A stretch of 64,000 nucleotides of DNA, from assembly GCF_018143015.1 (NCBI RefSeq), contig NC_054744.1, forward strand, positions 3,555,059 to 3,619,058. The letters are read 5' to 3'. Shown piece by piece: positions 19,645-31,892 of this stretch. The DNA comes from Lytechinus variegatus. Its lineage: Eukaryota > Echinodermata > Echinoidea > Temnopleuroida > Toxopneustidae. The notes beneath the pieces were generated by a model. The model worked only from the letters and a program-made list of their open reading frames with translations. It was not told where the DNA came from and made no database searches. The translations under genes were made by a program, and so were the position numbers. Position 1 is the first letter of the stretch; each line of letters starts with the position of its first letter.

Positions 19645-20289
19645 CTGTAAATGAAAGAGATTTGAGATGGATTCAAATTCTTCGCCTCTACAAATATGAT
19701 TACAGAAACCAAATTTAATTATTCATAAAATACATAAAGACACTGTAGATTAGGGAAATGAAATATGCAAGAGATTCAGGTCTGCACAATAGAAGCAAAC
19801 AAATGAATCAGGATTACTCTATTTTGATCAATGGTGCAAAATAACTTCATTCAGTTCCCTTAAAAGGATTCCATCGAGTACGTTCTTTCAAATGGAGTTT
19901 TAGCATTTACAGTGGTGCAGAAAAGATTGTGAACCCCATCAGAAAATGAACATGTTTCAAGTTCTGCCATTGCTGAGGTTATGAAATATTACCTTCAATA
20001 AAATTTGATTCTCTGGGCTCGCCAAACATGGTAGTGTTGTTAAACCCTTGTTTAACTGGGATGTTTCAGACCACTGCAGGATATACATGTTCGCAGTCAA
20101 GGCAATCTACCCTTTCATTTGCTTGCAGTCATAAGCATAAAGAAATGTGGCGTATGAAAAGCCCAGGGCAACAAAGTTAGAAATATCCAGAAACTGAAGA
20201 TGATGTGATGTCAGTACCATGTGATTATGGTTCCGCTTGATGACATAACCAACAGAATCATGCTGTACAAGTGATGGATAGAGGTAATG

Positions 20290-20690
20290 TAGGGCTCCAA
20301 ACTAACCCTTTTTTTCTTCTGGTCCAACCTGTTCATGTTGGACCAGTAGATGCCCAATTTTTCAATTTTTTACTGGTCCGAACCTAAAATTTACTGGTCC
20401 CCAAAAATACAGAAAAATGTAAAAAGACATTCAAGTTTATTTTCCTGACTGGAATTGCTTTTAATGCTCCTTCCACAACATTATTCATGAGAGCCATTTC
20501 TGAATTTTTGAGAGCCATTTTTGAAGATGCCAGAGCCATTTTTAGAATTTAAAAGAGGAGAAAATATCATTTTTATCAGTTTCATATATTTTCTACCGTT
20601 ATGTCAGACCAGTAAGTCTGGCTATTTCTGAAAAAACTACTGGCCCGCTAGCAATTTTTGCTGGTCTGGGACTGTCGGACAAGTGCCAGT
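20290..20690. repeat. Interspersed repeat rich in ACTGGTCC/GGACCAGT
   Basis: The segment starts GTAGGGCTCCAAACTAACCC and contains repeated TGGTCC, GGACCAGT, ACTGGTCC, GACCAGTA and three GAGAGCCATTT units. It has the look of a dispersed non-autonomous repeat, but the right-hand terminus is unclear. Confidence 0.4.
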
Positions 20691-20699
20691 GTCGTGCGC

Positions 20700-20938
20700 T
20701 GGGTAATGGCGTTGATATCATACCTCCTGGAAGTGAGGCCAACCACAGGGAGTTCTGTGATGTGGTTCATGAAACACTCCTTCAGTCTCTGAAGATGTGT
20801 AGCTGTTTGAGGTGACTCGTTTATTTGCCTTCTGCCAACTCTCATATTCTTGTATTTTTTCATCCAATTTTTTTTTTATCTCATCCTCGTCAGAAGAGTC
20901 TAAGAGGCAGGAGTGTTTACTTACCTCCAGGAGGTACA
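20700..20938 (-). CDS. Possible exon, unknown product
   Basis: On the minus strand CTCCTGCCTCTTAG precedes an acidic stretch (DSSDEDEIKKKLDEKIQEYE) and a GTATGA donor-like site. A different frame gives KECFMNHITELPVVGLTSRR. I cannot decide the frame. A second donor consensus GTAAGT lies at about 20930. Probably an exon of a transposon gene on this strand. Confidence 0.25.
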
Positions 20939-20984
20939 ATATTGAATCATCAATTAATTTTGACAGTATCCATCAGACACTTGA

Positions 20985-21470
20985 TGATGGTATTGTATTG
21001 TATTTATTTTCCTTTTATAAAAACATGCATAATATAAACAAATTCATGAGACATAATTACAATATAAAATGAATACATATGAATGGCTGGATTGCCCATT
21101 CAGGGTGGTAATTGTTACCACTCTGTTCTGCCTAGGGGTCCAGAACATGATAAAATAGATCAAATTGTATTATAAGCATAATTAACAACAGAAAAGAACA
21201 TTGTTAAACAAAATATAAAGTAATGAAAACTAGACAGTAGACATAAAACAAAATTTCAAGTTACGAGTTCAAGCTACAAGCAAATTCCCCCCCCCCCTTC
21301 CTGGCAAAACAATGTGTTGCTCAGAAATCAATGTAATTTGAAATCTTAAAGAAGTCATAAATGTTGTAAAGTTTTTGATAAATTTCATATTTAAAGGTAA
21401 GTCATTATATAGGCGTGAACCTCTATATATAAACATTCTACGGCGATTTTCTGTATTTGGTTTGGGCATA
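20985..21470 (-). mobile_element. LINE 3' end
   Basis: The minus strand encodes NTENRRRMFIYRGSRLYNDL and then PLNMKFIKNFTTFMTSLRF, the last conserved part of LINE ORF2 proteins. About 290 bases of AT-rich 3' region follow, ending AATAAATACAATACAATAC, a short tandem tail. The copy is 5'-truncated. Confidence 0.7.
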
Positions 21471-21481
21471 ATTACATTTAC

Positions 21482-21798
21482 CTACAGTAGGGTTCTGTGT
21501 AACCAGGAACATTTGAATTGATGCTCATGCTCATTGGAATGTGGCGTGATGGAAACACAAGTTTGTCAGTTGAAGCATCATTGGATTCTTTGTCATTTTC
21601 TATCTTTTCCATGTATGACTCCATGTCAGATGTGGCAAAATATGGTAAGAAGTGTGTTGCTTCTTCGACAGAGATGCCTTCCTGTTGGGAAATTATGCTT
21701 GGTGGCTGTTGAGGTGCATATTTTCTCATTGGATTTTTTCCATAGCTTGTCACATGTACTTGTACGGCATTGATAGTTTTGGCAGTATCAGTCAATAT
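21482..21798 (-). CDS. Internal exon, unknown product
   Basis: Bounded by the acceptor TTTCATTTCAG (AG at 21800-21799) and the donor AG-GTAAAT (21481-21476). The frame is open for 105 codons: ILTDTAKTINAVQVHVTSYG, then KYAPQQPPSIISQQEGISVE, then HFLPYFATSDMESYMEKIEN. Not recognised. Both splice sites are good, so it is a credible exon, perhaps of the gene to which 20700-20938 belongs. A LINE 3' end is inserted in the intron that follows. Confidence 0.4.
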
Positions 21799-21799
21799 C

Positions 21800-22289
21800 T
21801 GAAATGAAACTGAAATGGTTTTCATACAGATTTACATACATTGTATTTGGAAACTTATCTAATCTACTGCGAACAAGTTTAGCAGCAACTGTTACATTTT
21901 GACCGTCCACCCACTCTTTCTTTTTCCCTCTGTAATGTTATCATCCCTACATGTACGTTGTACAGGTTGTAATTACCATGATAGTGATCTTAAAGAACTC
22001 TTCAATTTTGTTTAACTTGCTTATAGTTCTATCTCTTTGAAATCTGACATTTTGATGTGAGGCACGTACTGTTTTAGCAACGTTCTCACCATAGTTTCAA
22101 AAGCTTGAGAATTTGCACCTTGAAAGAGAGCTAAACATCTGAAAAGACAAAGGTTAACATTTTACATCCTACCAGTTTTATGGCTCTTAACTAGATATAC
22201 AATAACATGATTATTACATTATGCAAAGTCATGATGATGTCATACCCATACATGTATATGGGTATTGCATCATAATGACATCATGCTTA
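21800..22289. other. No gene seen
   Basis: Non-coding flank with an inverted word pair around 22243-22280 (ATACATGTATATGGGTAT and ATGACATCATG). Confidence 0.3.
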
Positions 22290-22509
22290 GGGTGTGTTGC
22301 AAGAAAATATTGCGATCAATTGCAAATATTCTGTTGCAATTTTACAACTGATAGGTCAACGTTAGTTATAGCAAATCAGATTAGACCTCTTAATTCAAGG
22401 AGCAGATTAGCAATCAATCACTAATTTACAATTAACTGCAAGACATATGATTGTTCTAGAGACCAAAAATAGACTTGCAATTGATCGCAAGTTTCTTGCA
22501 ACGCCCCAT
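22290..22509. mobile_element. MITE with TTGCAA-rich inverted termini
   Basis: The left end GGTGTGTTGCAAGAAAATAT-TGCGATCAATTGCAA mirrors the right end, which reversed reads TGGGGCGTTGCAAGAAACTT then GCGATCAATTGCAAG. The whole 220 bp is nearly palindromic and non-coding. A relative lies at 51448-51593. Confidence 0.65.
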
Positions 22510-23215
22510 TAGTCTTGATGATGTCATATCTGCATTTAGGTATGACGTCGATATGTTTGCCCCCCAATATTTTCATTTGGGGCGATCGCCCCCTGCCCCC
22601 CCCACCCAGGATCGACGCCTCTGTGTATACAACTTCTCTTTTAAATCTAACCTGACTGGCAATATCTTTATTCTTCTTAATGCATGATGATAAAATGCAG
22701 ATTCTGACCAATTAAGACTAGCACAAATTACAACCTGTGTGGCTTCTCGTGCGCCATCGGGCTTACCGTCATTCCTTTATTTATCTTGCCACCCTTTTAC
22801 TCCCTTTTATTTTTCTACCCTTTTGAGTAAATGATTTATTTAAATTAATTTATTCACCACTGGTGGGATGGAACACCCTATCAACAAAAGTTGATTTTCG
22901 TTGGGGTCCTTTTATGTCATGTGTTAAAAAATATCAGATACATAAACATTTCATTCTTTTTCATCTTGAACCTCAACCCATCTGTTTAATAGTCCTGAAA
23001 AAGAATGTTTTTATTTAATAACAATATACACAAATTGCGAGGGAAACAAACTGATTGATGGCATACTATAATCATCATGATCAAACTTTTCATTTTTTCA
23101 TCATCATTATTATAATTTTTCTACCCTAAATTATTGGGGGGGATGATAATACAGGCCATCCCCCCACTTGAAATATTGGGGGGGATATATCCCCCCCATC
23201 CCCCCGTGATCGACA
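22510..23215. repeat. Dispersed G/C-tract repeats
   Basis: Two relatives of one small repeat: C-runs followed by CACCCAGGATCGACGCC at about 22590-22618 and by CCCCGTGATCGACACCC at about 23200-23218, both with TATTTC/TTGGGG near their other end. No coding content. Confidence 0.4.
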
Positions 23216-23221
23216 CCCATG

Positions 23222-23396
23222 ATATGATGCCTGACCATTGCTGGCTTGGCGCAAGATCACACATAAAATCTGAAAATAGCACGGTCCTGCTATAACTCTT
23301 GTTGCGAGCATTTCAAGGTCTATGCTGTTGAATTGTGGAGTGACCAGTCCTTTTCTGCCAGTTGGATACGATGCCTGACCATTGCTGGCTTGGCGC
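23222..23396. repeat. 31-bp direct repeat
   Basis: ATGCCTGACCATTGCTGGC-TTGGCGCAAGA occurs at about 23226-23255 and again at about 23370-23400. The right copy is coding in the DUF7869-like relic (SCAKPAMVRH), so a piece of that gene was duplicated. Confidence 0.75.
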
Positions 23397-23703
23397 AAGA
23401 ACCCCAGCTCAAGATCGATCCAGTCATGAGCTGTAAGTCCTTGTAGGAGGTCAGAATCTTGTTCCCCTCGGTTTTGGTGTATTTATAGTGGTGGGGTTGG
23501 GTGTGTCCAGATACAGTGGATATATGGGGTGCCAGCCGTGACTTGAAGTCGTATAAGGATGATATCTCTGTGCAGTTTGGTAGATTAGATATCAATTGTG
23601 GAAGTGTTTCTGCTTGTGTTCGATGTAATTTCCTCCTTATCTGGGAGAACATCTGATCATGATCTTCATGAGTGTGACCCACAAGAAGAAATGGAATGTG
23701 AAC
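23320..23703 (-). pseudogene. DUF7869-like transposon-associated protein fragment
   Basis: After the acceptor ATACATTCATAG (AG at 23705-23704) the minus strand reads VHIPFLLVGHTHEDHDQMFS then QIRRKLHRTQAETLPQLI. The FLxVGHTHEDxDQ-FS block is the signature of the DUF7869 family found in many multicopy, transposon-like genes of invertebrates and plants. The frame stays open to TAG at 23320 and includes ISSLYDFKSRLAPHIS and KPAMVRHRIQLAEKDW. Upstream exons are not seen, and a 31-bp part of the 3' end is duplicated to the left. Activity of the family is not established. Confidence 0.6.
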
Positions 23704-23829
23704 CTATGAATGTATTTAAAAGTGACAATACAATAACTGCTTGGTCTATCCTGCACATGATCATTGTCTCGCAAGATTATGGGGGTGTAACGATTGCATA
23801 CATTGTAGTCATGCCACCTTAATAGAAAT

Positions 23830-25049
23830 GAGAGTATTTTTTTATGAGATATAACAAATAAATTATTTTCTTTGACATCTACAATTTTAACTTACATTTC
23901 TTATGATAAGGTGCTTTTAGTAATATTACAGGACATCTAGTGAAGTGAAACAGAAAAGTTCATCTGTTGAGGATGATCCGATAAAATACTGTTTAAACTT
24001 CTACCAACCTTGAAAGGATCACTCTAGATGAAAAGGATCAAACTCTTGATATCCATTACCATCCATCTTTGGTCCAATGATACAAGATCAATGATCTTTC
24101 CTTCTTTCTTCAGGCTGAAGTGGCTGCTTGTCCAGATAATATCCCCCTAGGTTTGAGATCTTGGATTTTAGTTAGTGAATCCCTAGTACTGTCGCATAGC
24201 ATTGAGACTCGTATCCCTCACCCGCCACACTACACATGAGTCTGTTGCCAGCACCAAGATGGCTATGATGCATATGTATGTTGCTTGTATGCGTAGCGAC
24301 GATAGCTCTCATTTGAGCGTGGGATGTCCCTGGGAAAGTTGCCATTACTCGCCGCCATACATGTTGCCAAGACATTCCCATTTATTACGACATCTTTGAA
24401 ATTTTGTTATGTCGTCTTGCAGGTAGAAGTTCCCTGTCTGTATCTGTTGTCTGATTCCCCATTACAGAACATATCCTCAAAGTTTCCATTCCCCATATAT
24501 ATAGCCATAGCCATATTCTTTCACCGTCAATGAATTTCTTGACTCACTATCCTCTTGAATTTCTCCTTAGGGATAATAATTCCTTTCCCTAAAGCATCCT
24601 GTTTAAAAAAAATGATAATCCTAATTTGTGTGTACATTTGTTATATTTGTGTGATGTTAACTTTTTTCTTTACAAATTTCAGGCAATTATTTAATGAATG
24701 ACATATTCAGTCTGGCTTCATCTAAATTGACATAAACGCCTTCCATGTGTGAATGTACATATACAGGTATGTTTAAACAATTGATGTTTATGAGTAAAAA
24801 TCTGTGGTAGTTGTGATTATCGACCAGTCAGTATACCTTCATCAAAAAGCGACTACAAGTTTTCTTTTCATTGTCGAATGTTCTCACACTATTAACTAAA
24901 AACCAGTGCTTGTGATATTGGTTCTGTATCTGGTATGCCTTCATAAAAAACTGGCTGTACCCTACCCACTTGTGTCTTGAACTCCTCAGGGTATTTTTGA
25001 GATCTGTTGATGCATGATGTACTACCATATCCTGGTAAAAATGTCAGAC
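23830..25049. other. No gene seen
   Basis: AT-rich non-coding sequence; the open frames are short and unlike known proteins. Confidence 0.4.
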
Positions 25050-25352
25050 TAATAATAATAATGAAACGTTTTTGCATTGCGCAAGATACATAAGCAAAGT
25101 TGCATGTCTCTAAGCGCTTTTTACAAAAGGAGTGGAGATGGAGGGGAGAGCACTGGGTTCTTACATTGTTTACATAATGGTGAATAAATGTGTTTTCAAG
25201 CAATTTCTAAACTTTTCATGTGGTTGTATATTTCTAAGATATTCTGGCAGATTATTCCATAATATAGCAGCTGCATGTGAGAATGCTCTTTCCCCATATG
25301 ACTTTTTCACAGTATGTGGGACCTGTACTAATGACTTAATTTGAACATACAT
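25050..25352 (-). mobile_element. L2-like LINE 3' end
   Basis: The minus strand encodes KKSYGERAFSHAAAILWNNL then PEYLRNIQPHEKFRNCLKTH, the terminal block of L2/CR1 ORF2. It is followed by a 3' region with AAAGCGCTTAGAGACA, GCGCAATGCAAAAACG and a final (ATT)n tail at about 25051-25062. The tRNA SINEs of this window end in a similar AGCGC...ATTATT tail. Confidence 0.75.
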
Positions 25353-26707
25353 GTAGCATTCTCTCAGGTTTATATGGTGTTAGAACTAAGTAACATTAAA
25401 TGGTTGAAACTTCAGGTTGAATAACCTTGAATTGTTGAAAGTTAAGCTTTAATGTATGAAATATCAATAACCTTAAAGATGCCATCCAATGTTTTAAAGC
25501 CTGTGAATAGCTTTGGTAAAGGGTCAATAATGTGATTGATAATTGAATATCATCTAATATGACAGTCTTACTGAAGCGTAGAGACCGTTAGATATTTTTC
25601 CAACTGCACTTCTCTGAGAAAATTTCAAATATTCAAATCTTGGATATATAGCTCCCTCTCTCGGCGATGCTTGTTTTAAATTTAAAAAATGGGCATTCAA
25701 GCACTTATCTTATAAATTTAGTGATTAGATATCCAAAAGTTACAGACAAAGAACATATCTTGAAAGTTTCAGCCAATTCCATGATTTGGAATAGGATTTA
25801 ATTGAAAGACAAAAACACACAGATATTTTAATTTGATCGGGTGACCCGATCAAGTTAAATTTCCATGTAAAATTGCAAAATTTATCCTGTAAAACACATT
25901 TTCATTTCATATCCTCCACATCATAACTGTTATAGGGCATATCCATTCATATTAGCTAGCAATGAATTGGAATCGTGACAGGTGCATTTTGGTGGATTTA
26001 CAAAAACTATACACAAGCTTTAAGTATAAGTTTGAATAATCTTTCCTGGTTGAATATAAAAGCAGATGGAATAACCTGGTTTAAATGGTTTAAAGTATAA
26101 TCTTACATGGTTGAAATATCAGGTTAAATAACCTTTTGAGGTTTATAACCTTTCAATGGTTTTAGCAATTTAAAAATTGTTAAAAGGTAAAGTTTGAATA
26201 ACCTTTCCTAGGTATAAAGTTATTTTGAGTTTAGATGATATAGTGGACATCCTAGTTCATTCTGTATTTATTTTGTGCATGCACTTATTGAAGGAGATAT
26301 ATTTGTTAAAAAGAGAAGGGTTTCATATGCATCTGCAAACTAATTCTACATGAAGTTTGATTGTAACCACTTGTGCTGGTAATTGAGTTCATCACCTTTA
26401 CAATGCTTGACAATAGAGGGCAGCATTTCAATTTGAAATGAGTAAGTTTATATTATAGTGAGACAGTGTCACATGCTCATGTATTTCATGCCCTAGTTTA
26501 AAGCATAGTGGGCGAGAAATGCCGTAATTTTCCTGGGTAATTCCCAACCCTGGTTTAAAGCTTTTGTCTACCATCAAGGGGCAATAATGTGGATTTGGAG
26601 GATATTTTCTACATGTACGTGAGGGAAATACTCTACACTTTATGTAAAAAAGACCAATCTGATATCACCACACTTCAGATAATGCCACTCTGAAATCAAG
26701 CAGTGCC
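25353..26707. other. No gene; GGTTGAATAACC-like words
   Basis: Between 25400 and 26230 the words GGTTGAATAACC, GGTTAAATAACC, TTTGAATAACCT and GGTTTAAATGGTT recur irregularly, giving weak dyad symmetry, but no element boundaries are evident. The rest is AT-rich and non-coding. Confidence 0.35.
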
Positions 26708-26925
26708 GGCTGCACAGAAATGTTGTTAGCGCTAAAAATGGGCTTACAGAGACCTCTGTCACAACTACACTGTAGTAATGTCACAGTGATGCCCAGTATG
26801 GCACTGTCACAACTACGTACGCATTATTTACATCGTAGATCAATATTTGACATCGCAATCCCTGGAAGGTGTACGTGGGCCTACTGTCAGTGCTCTGTTT
26901 GCGCTAACAGCATTTCTGTGCAACC
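26708..26925. mobile_element. 218-bp MITE
   Basis: Terminal inverted repeats of 25 bases, left GGCTGCACAGAAATG-TTGTTAGCGC and right reversed GGTTGCACAGAAATG-CTGTTAGCGC, two mismatches. No clear target duplication and no coding content. Confidence 0.75.
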
Positions 26926-27673
26926 AAAACCATTTGTTACGTGTTTGTCTTTAAAGCTAAATTACAGTAGTTGCAGTAAAACACTGATTTCGTGAGAAAG
27001 TCTGTAAAACCAAGGTTAAGTATTACTATATCATCGTCGATCTAGATCTGGTACAGTTACATAAACTGAACTTTGTAAAATCATAAAATCTTAGCTGAAA
27101 AACAAAACAATCACACTGAAGATCGCCAACACAGATAGGCACACGTGGGACAGTGTATATTATATTGCTGGAATAAAGACCCGACGGAAGTGTCCGAATC
27201 CGCGCTTATTTTGCTTATTTCTCAGCAATTACACAATTTCTTCCAGAATCCTTCGGCAGATATTATTTATTCATATAAACAGATACTTGGGTGGTCATTA
27301 TATTGGATTCTGTAAAAATTCATTTTGAGATTGTTACCAAAACTGGCATTTACCTGTAAGATATACAGGATTGCAATGAAACAGGGTTTCTTTGGGCTTT
27401 CATAATGATAAATGATAAGTGGTTATTTGTATCATAAGAGTACATGTTTACATATTCCATGAAAGTCTTGTTTGTAACAAGTACAGTGTACTATGCATTT
27501 ATCTTTGTTTTATAAATTTACATACATGTATGTGTTAATATGCAATTTGTACCAAAGAGAATGAAACAAGATCTTTTTATATTGTTTTATATTAAACTGA
27601 CAAGTCAAGTTTATATTTGTACAGATCATTTATGTATGCTTCTTCAGAACTGCATATGTTACTGTTTGGCTGA
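26926..27673. other. No gene seen
   Basis: AT-rich non-coding sequence. Confidence 0.35.
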
Positions 27674-27870
27674 TAAAACCTTGTTATCTCAATATTTAAA
27701 CATTTTGATGGCAGCTCAGAAGCTAGATCTTAAAGTTATAACATGGGTAGCAACCTTCTTTTGCCTCATAAGAGTTCTTCACAGGTATCAGGAGACTGTT
27801 TTCAGGAAATATGAGGCTGCCACCATTGCTATATATATATATATTTTTTTAATTTTTAGATACAAGGTTT
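27674..27870. mobile_element. MITE, copy 1 of a two-copy family
   Basis: Begins AAAACCTTGTTATCTCAA and ends TAGATACAAGGTTT; the interior ATGGGTAGCAACCTTCTTTT and GGTATCAGGAGACTG matches the copy at 32746-32976. An AT dinucleotide run replaces part of the right arm. Confidence 0.65.
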
Positions 27871-28495
27871 GGTCAGCCCAGCCATTATATGAAAATAGAA
27901 TGGAGAAAGGGATAAGAAAGTTTGAGAATGAAAATAAAACAGAGAGAGAGAGATAGGTAGAGGGTGATATGAATAGAGTGAGGAGGGAGATTTTTGCGAG
28001 GGAGAAAGAGGATAGAAAAGAGAGTGTGTTTGATGGGGAAAGAGAAAAAGGGAGTGAGAGGGAGACTATTCGGAAGAAAAAGTTGGTGATTTCAAGTACA
28101 GTGTTGACTTTTTGGTGTTTGGTGATGGATCGATGATTACACCAGCTCAGCTCCAAAATTTAGCAAAATAATGCTGGTCCTGAAATGATCCTCACAATGT
28201 ACAGAGGTATCAAAATTGTGATTTTAGATCACCTTTGTATAAAGCTCAAATTGGATTTTGGGGCCAGGGAAGACAGTGTTTACCAATCGAACTTGAATTA
28301 TGCCAGTGTGAAGGGAGAGAGAGGGAGGTAGTAGGGTGATTGTGGGTGTGAAGAATGACCTACTTCTGGGGACATTTTCCTGCTTTTTACCCACCAACTG
28401 AGGACATCCCCCAAGATTAACATGCCACACTTGAATTATCATCACACTTTAAACCAGTTAAATGTAGTCAATGCACGATTTATAAAGTTATATTT
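27871..28495. other. No gene; purine-rich GAGA tract
   Basis: 27895-28075 is strongly purine-rich on the plus strand (GAGAGAGAGA and GGGAGA words). No coding signal. Confidence 0.35.
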
Positions 28496-28614
28496 AGGCC
28501 AGTTAAACACCATGGTAACGGGGCTCAGCAGCCAATCAGAATCAAGGTTGCCATGGTAGTTGCCATAATGGCAAAGTTACAACAGTTGTAACTCTTTTAA
28601 TGAAATGGGCCCCA
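28496..28614. mobile_element. Short MITE with GGCC ends and CAGCCAATCA core
   Basis: Runs from TAGGCCAGTTAAACACCATG through GGCTCAGCAGCCAATCAGAA and AATGGCAAAGTTACAAC to ATGAAATGGGCCCC. Relatives are at 36941, 51125, 53885 and 55525. The termini are inverted GGGGCC(T/C)-TTTCAT. Confidence 0.6.
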
Positions 28615-28679
28615 GATGTTGCAATTATCTGAGAAAAAGAGAAATCGATTAAATGTTTACTAAGGTTTTTACCCGACTG

Positions 28680-28863
28680 CTAAGGAAGCACGGATGCCTG
28701 TGAGCAAGCAACCAGGGGACCGATGGCTTAATGTCCTCTCCGATGGACCTGGTAATGAGGATTAATGCCTTACCAAAGGGCACTAGCGCACCACTTGGGA
28801 ATCAAACCCGGGTCACCGGAATCCGAAATCCCCGCTCTAACGACTCGGCTATCGCGTCTCTAC
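28680..28863 (-). mobile_element. tRNA-derived SINE
   Basis: The minus strand starts GACGCGATAGCCGAGTCGTT-AGAGCGG, an A-box-like tRNA head, and has the B-box-like GGGTTTGATTCCC (28797-28809). The body ends near CATCCGTGCTTCC. A tRNA with such sequence would not have a normal acceptor stem, so it is a SINE rather than a tRNA gene. It is a different family from the four SINEs at 34.5, 50.5, 51.8 and 56.0 kb. Confidence 0.65.
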
Positions 28864-31756
28864 AAATACATGGTGGCTTTTACTTCTTTCTTGAATACTC
28901 AACCCCTTCTTTTCTCTCTCTCTCTCCTTCCCCAATCCTTATTCTCTATCTGACCCTCATCCTTTCCTCTCCTTTCCTGCTTTCCCTATCCCTCATATGA
29001 CCTTGGGTCTACAAGAAATAGATCTACATGTATGATCATAACCACACCTCCCAAACAAAGTTTGAATGGGGTGTATGAATACATGATTGTACATGTAGGA
29101 TGGTGTATGGCTGGGTGGTCGGTCAGCCTGTTGCGAGTCTTGTGGATTGAACTACTTCCTCACTTTTCACCCAGTGCGTATGAGCATAGATCTTGGTATG
29201 AAGACAAACGGGATCCAATATGGAAGGAGTCCGGTGCTGCACTGCAATAGTCACAGCAGTGACACGACATTTGCTCCTGCGACAATTACTCCGGGCTTAA
29301 TTTTGTCTAAGATGTCGGGTTGGGGTTGCAATAGGGTTATGTTAGATTTAAGGTAGGGTATAGTGCCAAACCCAGGGATGAAGTTGGTCATTTGATTAGT
29401 GATTAGACTTTAGAGAGGAGAAAATGTCACCGGAGCAAATCTCATAACACCATCACAGCATATTGATGATAAATCAGGGAAAATGTCCTTTCTTCCTTCA
29501 TAATTATGTGTTCTAAAAAAGACTAATTTGATAGGATGGGTGTATTAATTACTTTCAGTAATATATCTCTTTGTTTTGCTCAAACAGCATACACAAAGGC
29601 ATTGGTTGGGAAAAAGTGGGGGCGTAAACTACATGTAGGCAGCCGAAATGATAAGGCAATGAATTCATCTTAATTCATCTTCTGGTTCTGAGGATTTTAA
29701 TCAGGAACGTACAGTTGTAAATAATCACATAATTTTCAAATATTTTAGCTCAATGAAAGCGCAATGAATAATCATAACATTCTACCTTCCTATCCGTACA
29801 TATATCCCTCTCATCTTTATTGCTCAATTCCTTTTTCAAACAGCCATCGTTATTCTTTGTTCAAATACAATTCACTGCGGCTATAGTAATCGGTTGGTAA
29901 GACTAAATATTCTTTCGCTTAACTAGCATCAATCATATATGCATTAAAAAAAATGAATGCAAAATCTATTTGCAGGACGTTCAATAAAATATAACTGAAT
30001 TTACAGTCTGTACAGTTTGTTACAATTTACATCCATTTCAATTTCCTCAAGTGATCTACATGATTACGTTTAATAAATGTTGAAACAATTCATGTTTGTC
30101 AATTATTTTTATCCATTTCCTATATACATATACTATTATATCCATACAATGTTTCCTTTCATTATTATAAATATACATCTCATTTTTTCTTTACAAGAGA
30201 TAGAAGGAAAACCAATCAAAATGGATAAGAATAATTGAGGACATATCATATACATGTAAATATATATTAATAAAAGATATCATATTTTCATTCACTCAAA
30301 CATTTCTTCACGAGCCATGATATGCTGGTACACTGTATGCAGTACTGAAAAAATGGCTATCCTGTGATTTCTCCAAAACTATACAAACACAAGATTTGTC
30401 CAATATAAACTTGGTATCCATCTCTAAAACACAATAAAGTGTCTGCAATGCTCATAGGTACAATGATAATAATTATGATCATAAAATATAATACGCTTCT
30501 ACTCTCTTTTGCATACATAATTTAGACACTTAATACAGAACTCCGGGCCAGCGTTCATATTCACATTGTCCGGGCAATATAACATGCATAATCTCATTTC
30601 ATCTGAAATGTTATTCTTGCTATATTTCAGTGCAGCTCATGATAGCAGCAAATTTAACTTTAATTTGTTTTCAGTGCGCAGAGCATTGAAATGATATGTG
30701 TAAAATCATCAGGTGTTAAACATCAACCAACACCTTCAAAATTTATGAATCCCATTTCCTTCAAAGGTGTAGTGCTACACCAAAGCCTTTGAAATTGTAA
30801 TTGTTTTTTCTTTTACAAAGTGACCCAAAAGGTCCCAATCGATTAAAAAAAATATTTTTTGATAATCAGATATTGAATTAGAATGTTGAATGTCAGCAAT
30901 TTTACAATAGTTTAGTCTTTCAGTCTGACTCTATTCCCCAGCTATTGTAACATGATTTCAACATCAAATCTAATGCTTTGACCCCTCCAACATAGCCACA
31001 AAACAGAATCTCGACTTTGAAATACATCCATCCCAAAATTTTGTTCCTTGCGACATGTTATGGAGAAAGTGACAAACTTAATGGAAAAGACAAAAAATAT
31101 TTATTCTTTCTAATGTGAAACCAATTTTAAACAGGCAACCCATATTTCTGACTTCAAAATGGGGTTAACTACTGGCCCATAATCCCATTGCATATAATTA
31201 CTCTAACTTGTCATTTTTTATTTATAGAATGTAACTACCTACATGTACACAATGCCCAACAACCAATCCAAACCAACGTTTGAAATTCAGATATCATAAA
31301 ATGCCAAAGTTAATGAAATTCCAAGTTTCGTGCAAAGTGGGCCCAGGTCTGCCCAAACGGAAATTGTAAACCTTTCTGGGGCAGGTTTCAGAACAGGAAC
31401 AATCAACTTTACAATTAAACAGGGCTGATGTTCATGGATACCCATGCAAGAAGTTCTAATCAGATCACAAATATTGACCCAATCTCTTGCTATCGTTATA
31501 TCACACTATTCTGATGACTCCATACATGTATACATTAATTTTGTTGTAAAGAGAACTTAATACAGTACTACATATTGATCATTCTAGGATATCATACTAA
31601 ACTACAGTATTCGGTATTTGTAAGGTGAAAATTAGAGTTGCGACTAGAAGTTGTACTACAAAAATTTAATTTGATTTGTAATTTTAATGAGATTGCACAT
31701 ATTCCCTTTATATAGGGGCAGCTTTCTTTCTTGATCAGGTCGAGAACTACTGGACA
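28864..31756. other. No gene seen
   Basis: AT-rich non-coding sequence; the open frames are short and unlike known proteins. Confidence 0.4.
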
Positions 31757-31872
31757 ATGATGGTGTTTGGTGGTGGTGATGATGATGCTGATTATGATTG
31801 TGATGATGGTGATGACTGTGATGATGGTGATGATAGTGATGAAGGTGATGATGGTGACGGTGGTGGTGATAA
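31757..31872. repeat. (GATGGT)n-type microsatellite
   Basis: Imperfect GATGATGGT, GATGACTGT and GGTGGT units over about 115 bases. Confidence 0.85.
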
Positions 31873-31892
31873 TATTGACTTATTGCATTTAC

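Noticed and set aside
28680..28863. tRNA-Leu/Ser-like gene
   Set aside because: Lacks a matching acceptor stem and continues into a SINE body.
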